A stretch of 64,000 bases of DNA from assembly GCA_963789565.1 (NCBI GenBank), contig CAWBKX010000002.1, forward strand, positions 2,666,001 to 2,730,000, given 5' to 3'. The translations under genes were made by a program, and so were the position numbers. This DNA comes from CALAGB01 sp963789565 (GTDB lineage Bacteria > Chloroflexota > Chloroflexia > Thermomicrobiales > Thermomicrobiaceae). Shown one piece after another: positions 27,328 to 35,766 of the stretch. How positions within the stretch are numbered: position 1 is the first letter of the stretch; every line of letters starts with the position of its first letter. The notes beneath the pieces are model-generated. The model ran no database searches and was not told the origin of the DNA. It saw nothing but the letters and a program-made list of their open reading frames with translations.

Positions 27328-27870
27328 ATGTCGGGGGACGAACTCGTACGAAAAGCGCAATCCGGAGACGTTCGGGCGCTTGAGCAGCTCTGCACGCGAG
27401 AGTGGCGGCCTATCTACGCCATGGTCTACGCGTCGACGCGCAATCCCATGGACGCGGAGGATCTCACGCAGGAGGTCTTTCTGCGCGCGCTCAATGCGTT
27501 CGACCGCTACGAGCAGCGTGATGTGCCGTTCCGCGCTTTCCTCGCCATCGTTGCGCGCAGTCTGGTGAAGAACCGCTGGCGAAAGAAGGTGCTGGTTCAG
27601 GTGGGTCTGGAGGATGCGCCTCAGCTTCATTCGACCGAGGCCGGACCCGAGGAGAACGCCATGCTCGATGCGGATCTCGGGCATCTGGCGGATGCTTTTT
27701 CCACGTTATCGCGCGATTACCAACAGGTGCTACAGCTCAGAGTGCTTGAAGGGCGCTCTGCCATCGAGGTTGCCGAGCATATGCAACGCAGCCCAGCGGC
27801 GGTGCGCGTGCTGCAGCATCGCGCATTAGTCGCTCTTCGCACCGCGTTCAGCAAGGGGGCAGGACTGTGA
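27328..27870 (+). CDS. ECF-type RNA polymerase sigma factor
   Basis: A 180-residue sigma-70 family protein with only regions 2 and 4. Region 2 has PMDAEDLTQEVFLRALNAF and YEQRDVPFRAFLAIVARSLV; region 4 has LSRDYQQVLQLRVLEGRSAI, then EVAEHMQRSPAAVRVLQHRA for -35 recognition. The start ATG 27328 is preceded by an ideal AGGAGGT. Its stop overlaps the GTG start of the next gene by four bases, the usual arrangement of a sigma factor with its anti-sigma factor. The promoter sequence it recognises, and whether it controls its own operon, cannot be told from the window. Confidence 0.92.
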   Translation: MSGDELVRKAQSGDVRALEQLCTREWRPIYAMVYASTRNPMDAEDLTQEVFLRALNAFDRYEQRDVPFRAFLAIVARSLVKNRWRKKVLVQVGLEDAPQLHSTEAGPEENAMLDADLGHLADAFSTLSRDYQQVLQLRVLEGRSAIEVAEHMQRSPAAVRVLQHRALVALRTAFSKGAGL

Positions 27871-29339
27871 ATAGACCCGTTGACGATCTCGATCGCATGA
27901 TCGACGCGCTCAACGCCAATCGGGATCCGTCCGATGAAGGTCCGGTCGATTCCGAAACGGCAGAGCTGCTCGATCTTGCGCACGGGCTCAAAGAACTGGG
28001 ACACACCCAATGGCCCGACGACAACTTTCCTTCGCGAGCGGCCATCAAGCTTTCGCTGAAGCTGGGACCGACATCGCGCTTTGCGGTCATTGCTCGTGGA
28101 CATGGAGCTGATGTTCGCGGTGCTGATGGCGACGACGATGGACCCCCACCTCCGCTGCCCGCGGACCTGGATCAGCGCCCGGATCGTCCTCGACAGCTGA
28201 GACGTCCTCGACACGTGCGTCGGTCGCTGGAGGTCGCCGCCGCAGTTGCCGTGCTGGTCCTCTTCACCGGCATGGTAACGGTACTGCTGAAGAACGCCAA
28301 TGGTGGTTCGGCCGATCCGACCGCGCAGCCGGGTGGCAGCTCCGTCTTCGGCGCGGCCTCGCAGGCGACCGCCACGACGAATTCGGCTCCCGGTTCCACC
28401 GTTGTTCCGACGCCGTCGTCCAATGCCGCCTCGACGCCCACTCCCAATGTGTCCGCAGCACCGACGACGGCCCCAACTCAGCCGACAAGCGGCACGCAAC
28501 CAGACGAGCAGACGCTTGTCGCGTTGCAGAGTGCGGCGGGGTTCGATCTGTGGGAACCCGGTACCATCCCTGACGGCTTGACCCTGAAGCAGCCCGACGC
28601 ACCGTTGTCGTTGCCCAGCTTCACCAGTGTGACCCTGAAGTACGTCGATACCGAAGGCACTGAGACGCTGATCATCACCGAAGCGTCACCCTATCAGGAT
28701 TCGGCTCAGACCATGCCCGCAGACATCTTCAATAGCGCCGTGGCGGTGGATCTCGGAAATGGCGTAACGGCATATCTCTATCAGCGGGGCCCGGTGCCGA
28801 CCGACGTCGGAGGCATAAAACCACATCTCACCGCTCAAAGCGACATGCAGCTCTGGTGGGAAGAGGGCCAGACCTCGATTCGCCTGGAAACCGGTGGTGC
28901 TTCAGGGAGAAACATGCTCACGAAGGACCAACTGCTCGCCATCGCCGAATCGATGCGGAAGGTTGGATCGACAGGTGGGCAGTCAGGCTCCGTTCCGAGC
29001 ATTCCGAGCGATGCCAGGGTGCAGACGTCTGATCAGGCGGTCGCCCGCGCGCAGGATCTTCTCACCTCGCTCGGAGGGAACGGAACAGCCGTGCCGACCA
29101 ACGTCACGCTGTCGGTGGCCTCGAATCAGGCCGCGCTTGGCATGCCGCAACCGGGCGGGGCCGATAGCGCCGCACCGGTCTGGAGCGTCTACTTCCAGGA
29201 CGGGATGACGCCCGCCAACTGCCAGCAGACCGGTTCAAGCTCTCTCTGCAGCCACGGTGAGATCACCGTGATCGTCGACGCTCAGAGCGGCAACGTCCTC
29301 GCCTATCACGGCTTCGATGGAACCTGGAAACAGGCGTAG
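27867..29339 (+). CDS. membrane-anchored anti-sigma-like protein with large extracytoplasmic domain
   Basis: A 490-residue protein translationally coupled to the ECF sigma factor (GTGA overlap). Residues 1-115 are predicted cytosolic and would hold the sigma-binding part; there is no zinc-binding His-x3-Cys-x2-Cys motif. One membrane helix spans about 121-142 (LEVAAAVAVLVLFTGMVTVL). A Thr/Pro/Ser-rich linker (about 145-210) leads to an outer domain (FDLWEPGTIPDGLTL) that resembles DUF4367-type sensor domains, then a second module ending AAPVWSVYFQDGMTP and VIVDAQSGNVLAYHG, like a PepSY-type repeat. Inference: it holds the sigma factor at the membrane and releases it on an envelope signal. Confidence 0.75.
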   Translation: MNRPVDDLDRMIDALNANRDPSDEGPVDSETAELLDLAHGLKELGHTQWPDDNFPSRAAIKLSLKLGPTSRFAVIARGHGADVRGADGDDDGPPPPLPADLDQRPDRPRQLRRPRHVRRSLEVAAAVAVLVLFTGMVTVLLKNANGGSADPTAQPGGSSVFGAASQATATTNSAPGSTVVPTPSSNAASTPTPNVSAAPTTAPTQPTSGTQPDEQTLVALQSAAGFDLWEPGTIPDGLTLKQPDAPLSLPSFTSVTLKYVDTEGTETLIITEASPYQDSAQTMPADIFNSAVAVDLGNGVTAYLYQRGPVPTDVGGIKPHLTAQSDMQLWWEEGQTSIRLETGGASGRNMLTKDQLLAIAESMRKVGSTGGQSGSVPSIPSDARVQTSDQAVARAQDLLTSLGGNGTAVPTNVTLSVASNQAALGMPQPGGADSAAPVWSVYFQDGMTPANCQQTGSSSLCSHGEITVIVDAQSGNVLAYHGFDGTWKQA

Positions 29340-29385
29340 ATCATTTGATTAGTGGCGCTCACACCTAGGAGCTCTCATCCCCTGA

Positions 29386-29468
29386 CCCCTTCTCCCGCGC
29401 GAGCAGGAGAAGGGGGAACCTGCTCAACGTTGGCAGTCCGTCTCCCCTCTCCCAATTTTGGGAGAGGG
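29386..29468. terminator. two adjacent hairpins between convergent genes
   Basis: 29386-29415 pairs CCCCTTCTCC with GGAGAAGGGG around a 10-base loop. 29445-29468 pairs CCCTCTCCCAA with TTGGGAGAGGG around TT. They lie between the anti-sigma-like gene and the leftward amidohydrolase. The GGGAGAGGG-type sequence is also typical of dispersed intergenic repeats, so they may be repeat copies that serve as bidirectional terminators. Confidence 0.55.
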
Positions 29469-29505
29469 TGACGAGCTTGCGAGCCGGGTGAGGACTCCCA
29501 GGCAA

Positions 29506-30744
29506 TCAGCGTCGGTCGACGATGATCTGCCCGGCTTGCATCACCACTGCCGGGCTGCTCAAAGTGTTGAGATCGGTCGAAGGATCCCCATCGATTGCCA
29601 GCAAATCCGCGACTTTGCCGAGTTCGACCGTTCCAACCGTCGAGCCGATACGGCAGGCTTCCGCCGCGCGTCCGGTGGCTGCGTGGATGGCCTCTACCGG
29701 CGTCATCCCGGCCTCGGCCATGCAGACCAACTCGAGGTAGAAATCGTCGAAGCCGGTGTGTCGCCAGCCCGCGTCATTCCCCGCCACCAGCTTCACTCCC
29801 AACTCGAGCAGGTTACGCATGTTGCTGAACCCATTGGCATGCGATTGTGGTGCTGTCTGCAAGGCGATCTCTTCGGCCGAGGTGAGGGTGCCACGATCGT
29901 TCCCGATCATCAGCGCTTCCAGCCGGTCATGCGCTACCTGAAGGGTTGGAGTGACGTAGACTCCCTGCTCGGCCACGCGCCGGGCGATGGCTTCGTCGAA
30001 GTGCCAGCTCGTGTCCGGCGCCATGAAGCTGCAATGCTCGATGTGATCGGTACCGGCATCCAGCGCGCGCGAGATCGACTCAGTGGCGATCGTGTGACAG
30101 GTGGAGGGCTTGCGAACTTTGTGCGCTTCGTCAATCGCGGCCTTGAGTTCCTCGACCTCATAGGTGGGGAACTGGGAATAAGTTCCGACGGTTCCGCCGC
30201 CGCACGCCATGATCTTGACGAAGTCGGCGCCGCGCTTCAAGACCTCGCGCGCCGCGAGACGCATTCGCTCCACGCCGTCGGTCTCGCCGCCGAAATAGCG
30301 GCAGTGCCCGCCGGTGATGGTGAGCGGATAACCGCACAGAATGAAGCGCGGCCCTTCGACGACGCCCGCCCGAATGGCATCGCGCAACCTGAACATCAGC
30401 CCGTCTTTGCCGCCGCAGTCGCGTATCGTCGTCACTCCAGAGTGGAGGGCCGTGCGGGCATTCGCGAATGCTTTGAGTAGCAAGATTTCGTCCGGATTTT
30501 CCATCCAGGCTTCAAATGAGGTGCCATCGCCGGGGAGAACGGTATGCGTGTGCATGTTGATGAGGCCAGGCATCAGCGTGTAACCGCTCAGATCGAGTTC
30601 GTCGCCTGTGCGGTGTCCATGGTCGTCGCCGACGTTCGTGATCATGCCGTTCTCGACCGTGACCCACACGTTTTCGCGCGGCTCTGCACCGGTGCCGTCG
30701 ATCAAGCGTCCGGCTCGAATGGCCATGGTGTCGTGTGTCGTCAT
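29506..30744 (-). CDS. metal-dependent amidohydrolase (imidazolonepropionase/prolidase-like)
   Basis: A 412-residue amidohydrolase of the COG1228 type. It has the metal-binding HxH in LMPGLINMHTHT, the carboxylated-Lys region GADFVKIMACGG, His residues in STCHTIATESI and TDHIEHCSF, and the late Asp in KLVAGNDAGW. The C-terminal beta-sandwich strand GKVADLLAIDGDPSTDL is typical. Family members act on peptides, Xaa-Pro dipeptides, organophosphates or carbamates; the precise substrate is unknown. The start ATG 30744 has AAGGGA six bases upstream. It stands alone, with hairpins at its 3' side and the divergent region at its 5' side. Confidence 0.88.
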   Translation of the reverse strand: MTTHDTMAIRAGRLIDGTGAEPRENVWVTVENGMITNVGDDHGHRTGDELDLSGYTLMPGLINMHTHTVLPGDGTSFEAWMENPDEILLLKAFANARTALHSGVTTIRDCGGKDGLMFRLRDAIRAGVVEGPRFILCGYPLTITGGHCRYFGGETDGVERMRLAAREVLKRGADFVKIMACGGGTVGTYSQFPTYEVEELKAAIDEAHKVRKPSTCHTIATESISRALDAGTDHIEHCSFMAPDTSWHFDEAIARRVAEQGVYVTPTLQVAHDRLEALMIGNDRGTLTSAEEIALQTAPQSHANGFSNMRNLLELGVKLVAGNDAGWRHTGFDDFYLELVCMAEAGMTPVEAIHAATGRAAEACRIGSTVGTVELGKVADLLAIDGDPSTDLNTLSSPAVVMQAGQIIVDRR

Positions 30745-30928
30745 TGCTTCCCTTGATCCCCTCGAACGTAACCACCGACGCATCGCCTGCGGCCGACTGC
30801 GGATATATCCCTCTGGAAGAACAGTATGAATGGTCAGGGGTCAGTTTGTGAAGCGTCGCAGTGTATGGGGATGGAGATACGGAAGATGGAGCGCGGCCGT
30901 CGGGTGGCCGATGATGAGGCAAAGCAAA

Positions 30929-30951
30929 ACCCGCCCGAGAGGGGCGGGTTG
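30929..30951 (-). terminator. intrinsic terminator for the small leftward gene
   Basis: On the minus strand AACCCGCCC pairs with GGGCGGGTT (9 bp) around a 5-base loop, and the paired arm runs into TTTTGCTTTG. It lies 21 bp after the stop of the 104-residue gene, the position expected of a factor-independent terminator. Confidence 0.8.
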
Positions 30952-30972
30952 AGCTGCTGAAATTGGAGAGCT

Positions 30973-31287
30973 TCAGGCCGTACGAGTGATGCGGCGTCCA
31001 TTGGCGCGCTCGCGCAACGCAGCGCGAACGGCCGACCATGGATCGAAGGCGAATCGGTCCCGAGGCAACGCGTCCGGTAGAGACGATTCCCGTGCAAGAA
31101 GAGCCCGAGCCGCCTCGGGTGAGAAGTTGTTGAGCGGTGCGACATCCTCCCAGAAGCGATCGAACAGGACCTGATTGATCGACGGAAGCTCGGACGTGCC
31201 CTGATTGTGTGCTACCGCTGCCTGCATGCTGGAATCCCTTCTCGGCTCGATCGGCTTTTCGCCGCAACTTTTCTTATCGCCTATCAT
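30973..31287 (-). CDS. small hypothetical protein (104 aa)
   Basis: Not recognised. An Arg/Ala-rich, soluble-looking protein starting MIGDKKSCGEKPIEPRRD and containing LPSINQVLFDRFWEDVAPLN, then FSPEAARALLARESSLP and a basic end, RERANGRRITRTA. Reality is supported by a good Shine-Dalgarno (AAGGGGG six bases before ATG 31287) and by an intrinsic terminator just after the stop, making a self-contained single-gene transcript. There is no membrane segment or signal peptide. The basic tail could bind nucleic acid, but that is guesswork. Confidence 0.6.
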   Translation of the reverse strand: MIGDKKSCGEKPIEPRRDSSMQAAVAHNQGTSELPSINQVLFDRFWEDVAPLNNFSPEAARALLARESSLPDALPRDRFAFDPWSAVRAALRERANGRRITRTA

Positions 31288-31576
31288 AGAGACCCCCTTG
31301 GTGTGCATACATAGCAAAATAGGGCTAGCGAGCCGGTACTAAAGGGTCAGGACCTCCGGGTCGTCACAATTCATCACGACAATCGTGCGCTCATTTTCGC
31401 ACGGATCGCATACAGTGGAGCGAGATGCCAGCACATTGTGGTGAATCGATCTGTTCCTGCCATCGGGCGCGCGGTTCAAACTCAGCTCTGTTGCGTCCAC
31501 GACGACGAGAAGCACGCGGTGGCCAGAAGATAATCACTATGGTGCCAATGCGACCAAGTACCAGTGGAGATGCCGC

Positions 31577-32263
31577 ATGAACAGGATCGAAGATGTGGAA
31601 ATCGAACTGGGGGACAGCTCGACGATCGTAGAGGTTCGGACCGCGCTACAGCAACAGCGTAACGCCATTCAGCGGGCGTTCGAAGACTTCGGGCGCGGCG
31701 GGGATCCGTTCGGCGTTGCCCTGACGCGGAGCGGAATAGGTAATGCAGGCAATGGCGCGCAGAGTGCTTGTGATGTGCTGCGAGAATTGCTCGCCAGTCT
31801 GGAGTACAAGCCCAAGAATCTGTACTCGGTTGGTGCCCAATGGGTTCTAGAGCGGGGCTCGACCCGTGTGAAGCTGATCCTGACCCAGCAACTACCCGAC
31901 AGCAAGCCCGCCGGAGTGCTGCTGTTGGAACGAACGTTCCGATCAAGCATCAAGTCGCCAGGCAGCGACGCAACTCTGCTGAACATCCGAGGGACATTGG
32001 AAGACCACGTGATGGCGCACTCCGATTCAGAGTACGCGGTCGAGGTGGAGGTGCCGGGCCACTCAATTGCCGACTCTTGTGAACTGCTGGATCAGGGACT
32101 CGAGTACGCGCGTGCGGTGATCGCCGTCATGCCGGCCGATGTGGCAAATCCGCCCAACATTCACGAACTCCGCGTGCGGTTGAATCGTCGTGATGGGGCG
32201 ACTCAGGTACGCATATGGCGCATGGGATTTATGAAGGTCCCAGGACGATCTCGAATGGCCTGA
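31577..32263 (+). CDS. hypothetical protein (228 aa)
   Basis: Not recognised. A soluble, probably alpha/beta protein with TIVEVRTALQQQRNAIQRAF near the N-terminus, a Gly-rich segment GRGGDPFGVALTRSGIGNAG, ACDVLRELLASLEYKPKNLY, and two stretches that look like beta strands (VKLILTQQLPD; YAVEVEVPGHS). No signal peptide or membrane helix is evident. The start ATG 31577 has GGAG seven bases upstream. The codon use matches the neighbours. It converges on the nitroreductase-family gene with a 10-bp gap. Confidence 0.6.
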   Translation: MNRIEDVEIELGDSSTIVEVRTALQQQRNAIQRAFEDFGRGGDPFGVALTRSGIGNAGNGAQSACDVLRELLASLEYKPKNLYSVGAQWVLERGSTRVKLILTQQLPDSKPAGVLLLERTFRSSIKSPGSDATLLNIRGTLEDHVMAHSDSEYAVEVEVPGHSIADSCELLDQGLEYARAVIAVMPADVANPPNIHELRVRLNRRDGATQVRIWRMGFMKVPGRSRMA

Positions 32264-32273
32264 AGCGTGGCGT

Positions 32274-32786
32274 TTATTCCATTTTCGCGTGGTGTGGCTG
32301 AAAAGCGACCATGCGGCAAGTGACGGCGAATTTGTGGCGCTCCTCTGGATCGTCCGCGAACTTGAACTGGAACATGCGCGAGAGGATCTTGGCGCTCGGT
32401 CCGTGGTTTTTCGCATAGAGTTCGAGCTCGCGATCACGCTCCACTTCGGTCAGAATCCGCTGCTCCGGCACATAACGATCCCGTCCGGTCTGAACCTGCA
32501 GGGCGGGCGTCTTCCGAATGTTGCGATACCAATCGCTCGTCTCACCCCAGGCCGAGATCACCGTGCTCGTCCGAGTAGAGCGCTCGTAGTGGATGACTTC
32601 CAGCGGAGTCTGGTGAATCAGGCCGCTCTTCCGACCGCGGTGGGTTAGCAGCAGGAAGCGATGACCGAAGATCCAGCCGAGGTTCACGGCGTACAAGACA
32701 CTCGGTGTCTTGAGCGCAACACGCAGCACTCGATTCGGTCTATTCGGCACAACCTGTCCCGTTTGCCGTGCTGAACGCCCCGGCAT
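32274..32786 (-). CDS. nitroreductase/deazaflavin (F420)-dependent family protein
   Basis: A 170-residue split-beta-barrel protein of the DUF385/Ddn family. The diagnostic run is FLLLTHRGRKSGLIHQTPLE, followed by WYRNIRKTPALQVQTGRDRY. Mycobacterial members bind F420 and reduce quinones, nitro compounds or other substrates; related proteins in other phyla may use FMN or heme, so the cofactor is not certain. It begins at ATG 32786 with GGAG six bases before it. It is the last gene of a leftward run behind two SDRs and a FAD oxidoreductase, with 24 bp to the latter, so a shared transcript is likely. Confidence 0.85.
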   Translation of the reverse strand: MPGRSARQTGQVVPNRPNRVLRVALKTPSVLYAVNLGWIFGHRFLLLTHRGRKSGLIHQTPLEVIHYERSTRTSTVISAWGETSDWYRNIRKTPALQVQTGRDRYVPEQRILTEVERDRELELYAKNHGPSAKILSRMFQFKFADDPEERHKFAVTCRMVAFQPHHAKME

Positions 32787-32810
32787 CACACACTCCGTTC
32801 TCGTTACGCC

Positions 32811-33965
32811 CTATCCGGCGCGCAAGTCGCGCCATTCGTTCGGGATCTCCATGCCAACGAAGCGGTCGAAAGCCAGCTGGCTGATCTCGATTGAGGGCTG
32901 TCCGTCGACGATAAGCTCGCTCATCACCTGTCCGATGATGGGACTGAGGGCGAACCCGTGCCCTGAGAATCCCGTTGCCACCGTCAAGTTCGAGATGCCG
33001 GGGAGAGCGCCGAGGATCGGGACCTCGTCCACCGTCTGCGCCTCGATACCGACCCAAACACGCTCGACACTTGATCGCAGCAGCTCCGGGAAGATGGCCG
33101 AGCTGTCAATCAGGCTGCCGCGTACGCTGCCGAACCACGGCACTGCTATGCGCCGGTCGAGGCGGACGGTGCCGGGCCAGCCCCCACCAATGACGTAGTT
33201 GCCGCTGGGGACCTGCTTGAGGCTCAGCGCGCGTCCGCGTGCGCCGACGACCTGGTGCAGCAGCGCGGGCATGGGTGTGGTGGCGATCATCTGCGGCGCG
33301 CGCGCGACGGCTGGGAGGTCCACGCCGAGTGGCGCCGCCAGCTCCATGCTCCAGGCGCCCGCCGCGAGAACCACAAGGTCACAGGCGATCTGGCCATCAG
33401 CGGTGGACACTCCGGTCACTTTGCCGCCCTGATGTTCGATGGCCGTCACGGTCGTGTGAGGACGGACCACCGCGCCGAAGCGCTGGGCCGCGTCGGCGAA
33501 CGCCTGTGTGGTCAGAATGGGATTGGCGTGCCCGTCGGAGGGCGAATAGGCTCCCGCGCGCACGTGCGGTGATATGCCAGGAATCAGCTCGCGCAGGTCA
33601 TCCCCTTCGACCAGAGCGATCTCGAGCCCGAGCTGGCGTTGACTCTCCATCCACGGCAGGAAATTGGACACGTCCTCCGGGTTTTCGGTGACGGTGACAT
33701 GCCCTTCACGGCGATAGTGGACGTCGGATCCGAGCTCCTCTTCCAGACTCTCCCAGCGGGCGATACTTGCCACGGCCAAAGGCATCTCACGCAGGTCGCG
33801 CCCCTGCTGACGCACGCCACCCGCGCTTGCAGCGGAGGCTGCACAGGGGACGTCGCCTCGTTCGAGGAGCGTGACCTCGACGCCGCGTCGCGCCAGATGG
33901 TACGCGATGGAGCTCCCCATCACGCCGCCGCCGATGATGGCCACTTCAGTCCGTGTTTGCGTCAT
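32811..33965 (-). CDS. FAD-dependent oxidoreductase (DAO / sarcosine oxidase beta-like)
   Basis: A 384-residue D-amino-acid-oxidase-fold flavoprotein. The N-terminal Rossmann motif IIGGGVMGSSIAYHLARRG binds the ADP part of FAD; RQQGRDLREMPLAVAS is in the substrate-side region, and the C-terminus holds VATGFSGHGFALSPIIGQVM, the second FAD-contact motif of the DAO family. Members oxidise secondary or tertiary amines such as sarcosine, dimethylglycine, proline or opines. The start ATG 33965 has GGGGAG seven bases upstream. With the two SDR genes upstream it looks like a small catabolic operon. Confidence 0.9.
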   Translation of the reverse strand: MTQTRTEVAIIGGGVMGSSIAYHLARRGVEVTLLERGDVPCAASAASAGGVRQQGRDLREMPLAVASIARWESLEEELGSDVHYRREGHVTVTENPEDVSNFLPWMESQRQLGLEIALVEGDDLRELIPGISPHVRAGAYSPSDGHANPILTTQAFADAAQRFGAVVRPHTTVTAIEHQGGKVTGVSTADGQIACDLVVLAAGAWSMELAAPLGVDLPAVARAPQMIATTPMPALLHQVVGARGRALSLKQVPSGNYVIGGGWPGTVRLDRRIAVPWFGSVRGSLIDSSAIFPELLRSSVERVWVGIEAQTVDEVPILGALPGISNLTVATGFSGHGFALSPIIGQVMSELIVDGQPSIEISQLAFDRFVGMEIPNEWRDLRAG

Positions 33966-34023
33966 TCCGGTCTCCCCAGTACTTCCCGGTACTGTCAACG
34001 TCACGTATCCCTTGAATCTCAAA

Positions 34024-34764
34024 CTACATCCAGGCGCCGCCGTTGACGCCGATCACCTGACCCGTGACGAACTCCGACTCATCGGACGCAAGGAAGACCG
34101 CCAGATTGGCGATGTCTTCCGGCTGACCAATGCGCGGCCACAGGACCGCTGCCGCCGACTTCTCCTGCCCCCGCGCTCGCGACATGTCGGTGTCGATCAG
34201 CCCCGGCGCGATGGCATTGACGTTGATGCGCTTCCCCGCAAGCTCTTTGGCCAGCGATTTGGTCAACCCGATGACCCCTGCTTTGGCGGCGGAGTACGGA
34301 ACGCTGCCTGCCGTCCCTTCGACGCCCGTGATCGATGACAGGTTGATGATGCTCCCGCGACCTTGTTCCCGCATCAGCGGCACGACCCCCTGGCAGCAGA
34401 TGAAGACGCTGGTGAGATCGACCCGCAGCATCACGTCCCATTCGCTGAGGGAGAGCTCGAGAAGCGTCTTGCCGACGCCACCTATGCCCGCGTTGTTCAC
34501 CAGCACGTCGACACCACCGAAGGCCGTGACCGCGCTCTCGACGACGCCGCGCACGTCATCCGGATTCGCAACGTTGCCCTGGGCGGACGCCACACGCTCC
34601 CCATACTCGATCAACGATGCGACGCCCCGCTCGAGAGAGCCGCCATCGATGTCGTTGAGCAAAACGCTGGCTCCTTCGGTCAGAAACGCGCGCGCGATGC
34701 TCAAGCCAATTCCGCGGCCCGCTCCGGTGACGATGGCTCGTTTGCCGTGCAGTCGTTCGCTCAA
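34024..34764 (-). CDS. SDR family oxidoreductase (FabG-like)
   Basis: A 246-residue short-chain dehydrogenase. TGAGRGIGLSIARAF is the cofactor motif, LVNNAGIGGV the structural NNAG, LSSITGVEGTAGSV carries the catalytic Ser, and YSAAKAGVIGLTKSLAKEL the YxxxK pair. The end EFVTGQVIGVNGG is usual for FabG-type enzymes. Outside fatty-acid synthesis such proteins oxidise secondary alcohols or sugars, which fits the catabolic-looking neighbours. It starts at TTG 34764 (AAAGGG upstream); no ATG is available near the conserved N-terminus. It lies 58 bp upstream of the FAD oxidoreductase and 21 bp downstream of another SDR. Confidence 0.9.
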   Translation of the reverse strand: MSERLHGKRAIVTGAGRGIGLSIARAFLTEGASVLLNDIDGGSLERGVASLIEYGERVASAQGNVANPDDVRGVVESAVTAFGGVDVLVNNAGIGGVGKTLLELSLSEWDVMLRVDLTSVFICCQGVVPLMREQGRGSIINLSSITGVEGTAGSVPYSAAKAGVIGLTKSLAKELAGKRINVNAIAPGLIDTDMSRARGQEKSAAAVLWPRIGQPEDIANLAVFLASDESEFVTGQVIGVNGGAWM

Positions 34765-34785
34765 GGCTGTCGCCCTTTCCGTATG

Positions 34786-35571
34786 TCAGTCCTCGACAGG
34801 CCGCAGTCCGACCTTGCCGGAACTGCTGCCGCCATCGACCACCAGCGTCGTGCCGGTAACGAAACCGGCCAGGGGCGACGCCAGCAATAACACGGCGTTG
34901 GCGATGTCGGCAGGCTGACCGGGACGCAGTGGGACGCCGGATCGAGCCCGATCTTTGTAGTCGGTGCTCAAATGCGCGCCGCCTTCGTCGACATCGATGA
35001 ATCCGGGAAGAACCGCGTTGGCCCGTATCCCGTGTTCGGCGAGCTCAAGCGCCATGGCCTTGGTCAGCAGGACGACACCAGCTTTGGACGCGCAGTAGTG
35101 TGACCAGCCCCAGATGGCGTGGTTGGCCGCTCCAGAGCTGAGCGTAACGATGCGGCCGGCCCGTCCGTGTCGGATCATCGAGCGTGCGGCGGCCTGGCAG
35201 GTGAGGAAGACGCCCTTGAGATTGGTATCGAGTACGCGATCCCACTCTTCCTCGGACATGTCCAGGAACGATGAGACCGGATAGACTCCGGCGTTGGCTA
35301 CGACTACGTCGATTGGTCCCATGCCGGCCTCGACATCGGCGACCATCTGTCGGACTGCCTGTGAATCACGCACGTCGGCGGGAAAATCTCGGCAGGTGAT
35401 ACCGGAAGAGCGTAATCGCTCACAGGCCGCAGCCGCTCGGGACTGGCTCACGTCGTTCAGTGCTACTCGGGCGCCGGCGGTGCCGAAGGCGGTGGCGATG
35501 GCCATGCCGAGCCCGGTGGCGCCACCCGTAACCAGCACGACCTGATCGTCAAAGGTAATCTCGACGGACAC
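34786..35571 (-). CDS. SDR family oxidoreductase
   Basis: A 261-residue short-chain dehydrogenase with TGGATGLGMAIATAFGTAG for the cofactor, VVANAGVYPVS (a VANAG variant of NNAG), LSSGAANHAIWG for the Ser, and HYCASKAGVVLLTKAMALEL for the Tyr-Lys pair. GFVTGTTLVVDGGSSS closes the protein. The start was put at GTG 35571 because AGAGG is seven bases before it; ATG at 35598 is possible but adds nine residues with no family match. It is the first gene of the leftward SDR-SDR-FAD-Ddn run. Confidence 0.88.
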   Translation of the reverse strand: MSVEITFDDQVVLVTGGATGLGMAIATAFGTAGARVALNDVSQSRAAAACERLRSSGITCRDFPADVRDSQAVRQMVADVEAGMGPIDVVVANAGVYPVSSFLDMSEEEWDRVLDTNLKGVFLTCQAAARSMIRHGRAGRIVTLSSGAANHAIWGWSHYCASKAGVVLLTKAMALELAEHGIRANAVLPGFIDVDEGGAHLSTDYKDRARSGVPLRPGQPADIANAVLLLASPLAGFVTGTTLVVDGGSSSGKVGLRPVED

Positions 35572-35766
35572 GTCATCGCCTCTCACTCGATGGAACAACG
35601 TTGGCTCGCTGGCTATCTTACGGTGATTTCGGCATTTGCGGGAGCGCGGATGCCGCGTTTCCTCAGTCGGCAGGTCGTATGAACCTCGCGTTTAGGCCCA
35701 CGAGCACCTATGATCGCAGCAACATTACAACGTGAAATCGAGCGCTGCGCACGGGGAGGATGACGG

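Noticed and set aside
31930..31950. GGAACGAACGTTCC palindrome as a second LexA-type site
   Set aside because: It is inside a coding sequence, has the wrong spacing for the CGAAC-N4-GTTCG pattern and no promoter is nearby.
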